Source: Methanoregula boonei 6A8 (GTDB lineage: Archaea > Halobacteriota > Methanomicrobia > Methanomicrobiales > Methanospirillaceae). Taken from it: a stretch of DNA of 64,000 nt. The stretch is taken from positions 620,001 to 684,000 of the forward strand of contig NC_009712.1 in NCBI RefSeq assembly GCF_000017625.1. Reading direction: 5' to 3'. The notes under the pieces were generated by a model. It saw only the letters and a program-made list of their open reading frames with translations. It was not told where the DNA came from and did no database searches. Shown one piece after another: positions 59,401 to 64,000 of this stretch (the stretch's first letter is position 1; each line of letters starts with the position of its first letter). A program made the translations under genes and the position numbers.

Positions 59401-60043
59401 GAAGAAGGTTCAAATCTTCCGTTTTCACGGCATTTGTTGCAAGAGCCTCCGTTATTTCTGCATGAAGTGCTGCTCGTTTTGAAATATCGGTGACCTCATT
59501 GGTAAGATCATAGATTTCACAGAGCAGGGTATTGTTCCCCTTCTGGAGGGCCCATCTGGTGAGTCTGGATGCAGCTTCGGTTGTACATTCTGACCGGTAT
59601 TTTCTAAATGAGATTTTATTGAGGCTTGCAATACCGGTTTCAATAAATAGGGGATTAGCCTCTTCAATACCTGCTGAAATGAGGTTTTGAACAATGCCGG
59701 CTATTATTTTCGATTTCAGACTTTTTTTCCCCAGTTTTTCCGCAAGAATAAAAATGCCGTCGAGCCATCCTCTATTCCCCGATTTCGTATATTGTTTTAC
59801 AAGCCGCGAGAAGAACTCCTCAGCTCCATCTGGTGGAATCGTCCTGATTGCAACTAGCACCTCCGGGGAATTGTGCTGAAAGGCATAATCAAGGATGGTT
59901 GCATTCAGTGCCTGATACATCAACGCCCGGGCTTTCCTCTCTTTAAAATGTGCCGAATCGGAAACAAGAGTATCAATGCCCTCCCAGTCTTTGGAGGCAA
60001 GCCTTTGACGAATTCGTTCAGTAACCAGGCCGGATAACAACAT
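56480..60043 (-). CDS. Giant alpha-solenoid protein, unknown function
   Basis: A 1187-residue protein with no signal peptide, membrane helix or enzyme motif. It consists almost entirely of helical hairpins of about 35-70 residues with Ala/Leu/Ile spacing typical of HEAT/TPR-like repeats, for example DLDLLLRMRIWSSAFLDSSI and DPDALEEAYRIAQDIEDPAL; many units contain a D-P or G-D turn. Such proteins are scaffolds. The start ATG 60043 is preceded by direct repeats. It is coupled to the downstream acylphosphatase and abuts cas1 across it. Composition is more AT-rich than the housekeeping genes. It has no recognised family. Confidence 0.8.
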   Translation of the reverse strand: MLLSGLVTERIRQRLASKDWEGIDTLVSDSAHFKERKARALMYQALNATILDYAFQHNSPEVLVAIRTIPPDGAEEFFSRLVKQYTKSGNRGWLDGIFILAEKLGKKSLKSKIIAGIVQNLISAGIEEANPLFIETGIASLNKISFRKYRSECTTEAASRLTRWALQKGNNTLLCEIYDLTNEVTDISKRAALHAEITEALATNAVKTEDLNLLLKSLHLTAQIHQKIRRRACMDHIIGLGMRSSLVKDLTDVRLLIPRFEDLLPEIQGELIDSLTEQFLERIKNKSQILENLLFLRAKFPFIQENLVQNLLIKAERSGDSWYLTTAIGFIQEFQSEEKVPVREIIRAGIGIARRTRSTSIIGQLIPFANESCSHSELTEIYLQFVSVMLELEAFEQAAALFSQITPDHERMPQYTFCLAHMLKMGITLELGSAQFREILENSTPDNVSLAVSLAMREMGQNTSFEEIAKHGDSLKRLLDLNDRTDSVITDFIMTLTSRGFLDSFDALFLVDLAKRIRTTSAREEAMSTVVMKLAEIGVRTKNRDILQQAVGITCMIEGENIRSSTLSSIIDDAALLAATQGDLDLLLRMRIWSSAFLDSSIVTYAIKNIVDGVIKYALSKRDPDALEEAYRIAQDIEDPALRIQISERIAESFVRIGCIRIQNATEGQKNHADHDALLHPFRKSLQLLKAEVKKPRISLKIAGMIDIILSFSKKSTDRDFVLPLALYALEIDDPLERNAMMLRIIAKLGEDIVYPDSADPYEILAYILQNRYNVRSTPAIIILIHHLLDLIQNPFIRLKGLCALAESTLIIHDEQGCQRMLSEVTDGVSSLPTEHEKILILAELTVGYHDIDPEMAQKCLQEGLDRLHNVEPDQSTLVHRKMVAAIVRAGDLLPEKTRLSLILEIIADISDPIEYVTALISAYTLDGEDQGRSTLRHISESLEKIDSPYNQALLTLKLIPLAVRKGEIAFALDLLNRAEQLSETINVQHVADSIRDEVARILEDLFRMQGDERYLKKSAEILALIEDDQLRQDSLARIGCEDTTEKNLPSTKIMATMTRLIDTGAPPGQIASLEQTVHAVPDRGKRALIYCRLSILFRENGEIKTARRMLQNAINESEIIRPLSKRAYIRCDMAIKMFTAGYESVAQDILDQAIDAATNIRQSILRDEVFNELGMAIRILQGGEPE

Positions 60044-60044
60044 T

Positions 60045-60092
60045 ATGTGACACTGATATAATGGATACTTGTGAGTTAATGTGACATTGACT
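60045..60092 (-). promoter_or_regulatory. Direct repeats and AT-rich promoter of the solenoid gene
   Basis: In plus-strand view, ATGTGACACTGA (60045-60056) and ATGTGACATTGA (60079-60090) differ at one base and lie 34 bp apart, the first directly adjacent to the start codon. A TATA-like TATATATTATTTAAG lies just beyond (about 60094-60110, read on the minus strand). Repeats on both sides of the expected transcription start suit a repressor. Confidence 0.5.
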
Positions 60093-60286
60093 TAAATAAT
60101 ATATATAATTTTTTGTTTTAAAAAAATCTCATTTTGCGTCTGTTTTTGATTTTCCCCTTTTTTTATTCGAAAAAAATTGTTTTAAATTGATATTTGTTTG
60201 GATTTTCCCATTTTAAGAAAACTGAATTTTTCAAAACCTTTATGTAAAGCTAACGGAAAAAAGCATTTCATTGGATATAGTCTGTG
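60093..60286. other. AT-rich spacer between solenoid gene and glmM
   Basis: Very AT-rich, with TATATATAATTTTTTG and several A6/T5 tracts on both strands. It carries the promoter of the solenoid gene and probably the terminator of glmM. No gene is seen. Confidence 0.6.
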
Positions 60287-61669
60287 TTAATGAGTATGAG
60301 ATAATACTTCAAGATTTTCCAGTACAGATTTTTTAATTTCTGCAAGCAGGGCAATAGCTGTTGCACTTTCATCGGCATCAACCATGATGCGGACAAGTGG
60401 CTCTGTGCCCGAAGCCCGGATCAATACCCAAGAATCAGGCCTATTGATCTTGAGACCGTCAGTATAATCTATAGATTCCCCTGAGTACTGCTCCCCGAGC
60501 CTTTTGATAAGCTCTACCCCATGTGGGGTTGCCAACTTTTCCTTTATCATCTGCCGTTTTGGCAGATGTTCAATGAGTGTGGAAAGATTCTGATTCGATA
60601 GGGAAAGAAGAAAAACCATGGAAGCTGCAGTCATCCCCCCGTCCCGGCAGAACTGGTGATCGGGAAAGATTAGTCCACCATTGCCTTCCCCACCGAAAAC
60701 AACGGAAATCCCGGAATCAATGAGCTCCCGCATCTTTCGGGCAACGTAAATGCTACCCACAGGGGTGTACTGAACGGTGCATCCTTCGGCATTGGCTACC
60801 TGTTCAACCAGCTGCGATGTACTGACCGGTGTAACGATGGCACCCTTTGCATTCCTACATATATATTGTGCAATAAGGGCGAATTCGTGATTTTCTTCGA
60901 CGAAATTTCCTTTGTTATCTACAAAAACGGCTCGATCGGCATCGCCATCGTGGGCAACACCAAAGGCAGCATTGTTTGCCTTCACCAGCGCAGCCAGATT
61001 TGCAAGACCTTCCGGTGATGGTTCCGGCAGGCGCCCGGGGAAGGTTCCGTCCATAACACCATTAATGGTAAGAACCCTGCATCCCAGGGCTTGTAGGATT
61101 GCAGGGGTGGTCTGGCAGGCAGGACCGGATCCGGGATCCACGATGACGGTCATCCCACTCCCGGGTTTTCCCGTGAAATGCCTGACAACCGCTTCTACAT
61201 ATTCTTCAATCAGGTTTGGTGCTGCTGTTTCTGTTCCGACTTCGCTCCAGAGTTTAACTGGTGTTGAATTCTTTGAGAGCAGATGTTCAAGCCTGACAGT
61301 TTCTTCATCCCCCATCTCGGTTCCGTCGGGTTCGATAATTTTTACCCCGTTATATTCCGGGGGATTGTGGGAGGCAGTGATCATTGCTCCTCCGTCATAG
61401 TGTTCTTTTATGATATATTGAAGGGCTGGTGTGGGGAGTACACCACAATCTATCACCCTGCAACCGGTGGCAAGAAGGCCGGCCTTTAATGCATTGGCAA
61501 GTGCAGGCCCGGTAGTGCGCGTGTCCCGGCCGACAGCGATCCTGCCTGGTCTCATTGTTCCGAGTACCTTTCCGATGGCAAGTGCTAGATCCGGAGTAAT
61601 TTCTGTTCCTGCTATCCCCCGCACGCCATTTGTCCCGAACAACTGTTTCTGTATTTTTTCTGCTGCCAT
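60287..61669 (-). CDS. glmM: Phosphoglucosamine mutase (archaeal GlmM / phosphomannomutase family)
   Basis: A 460-residue alpha-D-phosphohexomutase making glucosamine 1-phosphate or mannose 1-phosphate for UDP-GlcNAc or GDP-sugar synthesis. The phospho-Ser loop is TASHNPPEYNGVKI, the metal loop DGDADRAV, the sugar loop GGEGNGGLI, and the phosphate-binding loop RASGTEPLVRIMVD. GGEGNGG fits archaeal GlmM better than phosphomannomutase. It lies downstream of mobB by 30 bp on the same strand. AT-rich spacer of about 240 bp separates it from the solenoid gene. Confidence 0.93.
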   Translation of the reverse strand: MAAEKIQKQLFGTNGVRGIAGTEITPDLALAIGKVLGTMRPGRIAVGRDTRTTGPALANALKAGLLATGCRVIDCGVLPTPALQYIIKEHYDGGAMITASHNPPEYNGVKIIEPDGTEMGDEETVRLEHLLSKNSTPVKLWSEVGTETAAPNLIEEYVEAVVRHFTGKPGSGMTVIVDPGSGPACQTTPAILQALGCRVLTINGVMDGTFPGRLPEPSPEGLANLAALVKANNAAFGVAHDGDADRAVFVDNKGNFVEENHEFALIAQYICRNAKGAIVTPVSTSQLVEQVANAEGCTVQYTPVGSIYVARKMRELIDSGISVVFGGEGNGGLIFPDHQFCRDGGMTAASMVFLLSLSNQNLSTLIEHLPKRQMIKEKLATPHGVELIKRLGEQYSGESIDYTDGLKINRPDSWVLIRASGTEPLVRIMVDADESATAIALLAEIKKSVLENLEVLSHTH

Positions 61670-61699
61670 TTTCGTTAAGATCCATCTGGTCTTTGTCTT

Positions 61700-62110
61700 T
61701 TAATAATCTTCGAAGGAGGATAGGGAGGCGATTACCTGATCGACTGTCGGGTTTCGCAGGATACCGGTATCATCCTGAAGATCCCCAATAACAATCTTCG
61801 GGAACGGATACTTCTTGAATCCTTCAATAACTGCGAAATCGATGTCCTGCTGTTTATACAGATAAAGCATCATATCAAGAGAGTTGGAACGGAACGTTAC
61901 GACCGATTTACCGGCATCAATTCCTGTGGTGAGATCTGCACCGTTCTCAAAAAAGAGGGTAGTATCTTTCCCTTCTTCTAGCCGGTATTCATGATCCCCG
62001 AGGTGTTTTATCACACCAACCGTTCCATAAATTTTGAGTTCGGGAATAAGCTTGCAGATAAAGGTGGTCTTTCCCGAATTTGAACGGCCAGTAACCGGAA
62101 TTATCTTCAT
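61700..62110 (-). CDS. mobB: Molybdopterin-guanine dinucleotide biosynthesis protein MobB
   Basis: A 136-residue P-loop NTPase assisting guanylylation of molybdopterin, needed for tungsten- or molybdenum-containing formylmethanofuran and formate dehydrogenases. The P loop is PVTGRSNSGKTTFICKLI and the later segment DIDFAVIEGFKKYPFPKIVI is typical. Its start overlaps the DUF5806-like stop by four bases. Confidence 0.9.
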   Translation of the reverse strand: MKIIPVTGRSNSGKTTFICKLIPELKIYGTVGVIKHLGDHEYRLEEGKDTTLFFENGADLTTGIDAGKSVVTFRSNSLDMMLYLYKQQDIDFAVIEGFKKYPFPKIVIGDLQDDTGILRNPTVDQVIASLSSFEDY

Positions 62111-62922
62111 GGTTGTAAACCCTCGTTGGTGTTCCCGGAGGAGTTCATCGAAAGAGTATCAGAATTTTTTTCATCAGGGTATGAAGAGGGGATAGCCTGA
62201 GTGGTTGTGAAGAGTTCATGTCCATTCTGTCGGGGAGACTGTGACTGTGTTTTTGCCATCTGATCTGGACGAGTAGGGAATTCGACTGCGTTATCCTCTG
62301 GCTGAAGAACAGGAGAATTTTCTGGGTTGGGCGGCTTGTTTGTTTCAGGAAATCTTGTCTCCTTGTCATGAGGTTCTTTAGGATTTTCTGAGGGGGTATC
62401 CTCTTCATCAGTATGAGTATTTTCGGTTCTCTGAGTGAGGATCGTCTTTGCGGTTTCCCCGACGCTTCGCATAACTCTGGTGATCCTGTCCTCGATATCA
62501 ATCTCCTCATCGATATCCAGTGTCGTTCCTTCAACCTCCAGAAGAAATCGTGAAACTTCGCTTGCCTCAAAGAGGAGGTCATCGAGTTCGTCCGTGGTAA
62601 AGAATCCGCACATTGCCCCGTAGAAAAAGGTGGCGCTTGCTTTTCGTACTTTTTTCTTGAATGAATGGCGTGCCTGGTTCACAGCCTGGGGAGAGTACTG
62701 TTCCTCCATGAAGGGGACCAGTTCCGGGAGATGTCTCCCGATAAAGGTCATTTCAGCCCCTCCGGACGTCCGAAAGTCCGTGCACAACCGGGCCAGCGCC
62801 CATTCTCGGGCCGTGATATAGGTACGTTTGCGCAGAAACTGGTTTACTTTTCGGTATGTGGCGCCGTCGACTTTTTTGAATTTCTTGTATTTATTGATCA
62901 CATCTTGGCTGTTATCTTCCAT
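62107..62922 (-). CDS. DUF5806-like archaeal protein with disordered C-terminal tail
   Basis: A 271-residue protein. Residues 1 to about 150 form a conserved-looking helical domain (YKKFKKVDGATYRKVNQFL, TYITAREWALARLCTDFRT, YSPQAVNQARHSFKKKVRKA) resembling the archaeal DUF5806 family, named from memory. The rest is a Pro/Glu/Ser/Asn-rich, low-complexity tail of about 110 residues, presumably disordered. YITAREWALARLCTDFR suggests a DNA- or RNA-binding helical bundle. It is coupled to mobB. The function is unknown. Confidence 0.65.
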   Translation of the reverse strand: MEDNSQDVINKYKKFKKVDGATYRKVNQFLRKRTYITAREWALARLCTDFRTSGGAEMTFIGRHLPELVPFMEEQYSPQAVNQARHSFKKKVRKASATFFYGAMCGFFTTDELDDLLFEASEVSRFLLEVEGTTLDIDEEIDIEDRITRVMRSVGETAKTILTQRTENTHTDEEDTPSENPKEPHDKETRFPETNKPPNPENSPVLQPEDNAVEFPTRPDQMAKTQSQSPRQNGHELFTTTQAIPSSYPDEKNSDTLSMNSSGNTNEGLQP

Positions 62923-63146
62923 GTGGATCTTCCTGATGGGATAGATTTGCGGTAATATGGATTCTCTCTCGTATCCTGTAGATAGCGTAGATCCCGTTTG
63001 TATATAGCAGTATGTGGTTTATTCAGGTTGAAAATAAGACAATTCAGTAGATCCGAAAGTGGTTTTTATTCAAAAATATCCCGATAGATACATAACGCAA
63101 CGTTTATTGTGAAATAACGATTTTACTCCATTGAAGGTTATTTAAG
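62923..63146. other. Divergent promoter region between DUF5806-like gene and HNH gene
   Basis: About 220 bp with TATA-like elements for both directions (for example ATACAAACG on the minus side and TTATTTAAG before 63147). No gene is seen. From here to the right end the DNA becomes AT-rich. Confidence 0.5.
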
Positions 63147-63410
63147 ATGTGCCCTTTTTCACAAATCGCGAGACAGAAATGCTGGGAATTATGGTTTGGC
63201 GATAATAACGTAGGCGTCTGTAAAAGAAAAGGTTGTACGAAGACAATTTATCGAAATGCAGGTCCTGATTCTGTCCATCATTGGCATGCCGGTCATATAA
63301 GATCATCAGCAAGTGGTGGTTCAGACAATGTTAAAAGAAATTGTGTTCCCCTATGTGACGAATGTAATCGGGAAATTGGAGCAAACCATACTCCCGCCAA
63401 TAAAAGATAA
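63147..63410 (+). CDS. Small HNH-type zinc endonuclease-like protein
   Basis: An 87-residue HNH-family protein. The beta-beta-alpha-metal core is HAGHIRSSASGGSDNVKRNC followed by VPLCDECN; paired Cys in CKRKGC and CDEC likely bind structural Zn. The start ATG follows a TATA-like TTATTTAAG by about 20 bp, so it is probably leaderless or nearly so. Small solitary HNH proteins occur in mobile DNA, restriction systems and phages. AT-rich composition and the following tiny genes support recent acquisition. Confidence 0.78.
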   Translation: MCPFSQIARQKCWELWFGDNNVGVCKRKGCTKTIYRNAGPDSVHHWHAGHIRSSASGGSDNVKRNCVPLCDECNREIGANHTPANKR

Positions 63411-63469
63411 TTTTTCCATTATAGGAAATGCCGATATGTATTTATAGAGATTCTCTGTTAGTGTATTAT

Positions 63470-63625
63470 ATGGCAACTAACACGGGTAAGGGATATAGGC
63501 AAGGCCCAGTAAAAAAACGCAGTCAAACGGAAAATCCTGCTGCGGGTACATTTGTTAAACGAGGCGAAGATGGGAAATTTATGGCAGCTTCAAAAAAACC
63601 TTTCAAGGGAGTACGTAAAGAATAA
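63470..63625 (+). CDS. Small basic protein, widespread hypothetical type
   Basis: A 51-residue Lys-rich protein. The pattern NTGKGYRQGPVKKRSQTENPAAGTF...RGEDGKFM...KPFKGVRKE matches a widespread group of uncharacterised small proteins in bacteria and archaea whose motif is RSQxxNPxTGxxxKRDxxTGKFM. ATG 63470 opens the conserved part. The function is unknown; the basic, Gly-rich composition suggests nucleic acid binding or disorder. Confidence 0.7.
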   Translation: MATNTGKGYRQGPVKKRSQTENPAAGTFVKRGEDGKFMAASKKPFKGVRKE

Positions 63626-63647
63626 AATTTGATTTTTGAAAACGATC

Positions 63648-63785
63648 TTAGCCGGTTTTAATTTTTTTTATTGTGACTTCGACGTAATCATCCTTAATTA
63701 ATCCTTCATCATCCCAGGTTTTTTTATCAATTACAATCCGCCTCTGTTTATCGTCCTTAACTTGGACAATGAATGGCTTTGCCAT
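63648..63785 (-). CDS. Small 45-residue hypothetical protein
   Basis: A minus-strand frame of 45 residues reading MAKPFIVQVKDDKQRRIVID then KKTWDDEGLIKDDYVEVTIK and KIKTG, with a stop at 63648. The beta-strand rich sequence and the K-x-x-G-L-I-x-x-D-Y-V-E-V-T pattern resemble the swapped-hairpin AbrB/SpoVT-type antitoxin domain. It lies convergent to the small basic protein. It is too short to be called with certainty. Confidence 0.6.
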   Translation of the reverse strand: MAKPFIVQVKDDKQRRIVIDKKTWDDEGLIKDDYVEVTIKKIKTG

Positions 63786-64000
63786 GTTCACCACACTACC
63801 CATTTTCACCATAATCTATTAATAGATAACTTGATAATAGGTGATTGTGGTGAATTAACCATAAATGGTGAAAATGGAGATGGCCCGTTTCCATCTGTAC
63901 CCCTCTGCATAAGCGCAGGAAAGCCCCGTGAAAGACATCCACTCTGATAAGAATAATGTCCAATATAAGGATAATAAAGGCACCGCTGAAAAGCGGAGCA
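63786..64000. other. AT-rich end region without a clear gene
   Basis: Includes a short palindrome CTATTAATAG (about 63816-63825) that may be part of the promoter of the minus-strand small gene. A short plus-strand frame (63762-63947) has no start signal or recognisable feature. The window ends here, so a gene may continue beyond it. Confidence 0.4.

Overview
The window is a stretch of a methanogenic euryarchaeal chromosome, most likely order Methanomicrobiales and close to Methanoregula-type organisms; that placement is my inference. The evidence is methenyl-H4MPT cyclohydrolase (mch), methanogenesis marker protein 12, the four-subunit pyruvate:ferredoxin oxidoreductase, Orc1/Cdc6, CetZ, archaeal ribosomal proteins (L7Ae, S28e, L24e, S10), EF-1alpha, CobZ, UPF0284-type CobT and DUF3821 surface proteins. 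Most genes are GC-rich, and many have TATA-like boxes close to the start codon.

Layout. 1-9.8 kb: a secreted protein, endonuclease IV, tRNA-splicing endonuclease, a trpS-pheS-pheT synthetase cluster, hisF and an S-adenosyl/S-inosylhomocysteine hydrolase. 9.8-15.7 kb: a DMT transporter, an OGG-type glycosylase, small proteins, a NifB-type radical SAM protein, a membrane protein and a membrane-anchored FKBP isomerase. 15.7-20.1 kb is accessory DNA: a degenerate 32-bp (64-bp higher-order) tandem array, tRNA-Val, an AT-rich orphan gene, and decayed HEPN/MNT plus HicB toxin-antitoxin genes framed by two decayed copies of the porB 3' end. A secreted Ntn-type hydrolase lies between the second copy and the genuine porB.

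20.1-33.7 kb: porGDAB, marker protein 12, a GalE-like epimerase, apgM, orc1/cdc6 with a dyad in its promoter, mch, an acylphosphatase, thrC, a nitrilase-family hydrolase, marC, and the operon L7Ae-S28e-L24e-ndk. 33.8-43.4 kb: a surface-glycan type operon (FAD oxidoreductase, GT2, flippase-like protein, DUF2298 membrane protein), then cetZ in tandem with a secreted, membrane-anchored helical protein, an Agl23-type membrane protein, rps10 and EF-1alpha. 45-50 kb: cobalamin lower-ligand genes (cobZ, cobS, cobT), guaAA, a DUF3821 protein and a nitroreductase. 50.7-55.1 kb: an HPS-RraA fusion and an ACT-domain/PaaK/PaaK cluster.

55.2-60.3 kb is the most unusual part. It holds a cas1 gene with no other cas gene or CRISPR array in the window. 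Three of its four canonical metal-binding positions appear substituted (Ser, Tyr, Ala), and its best ribosome-binding site serves an ATG followed immediately by an in-frame TAA. Converging on it are a second acylphosphatase and a 1187-residue helical-repeat protein. The window ends with glmM, mobB, a DUF5806-like protein, a small HNH protein and two very small genes in AT-rich DNA.
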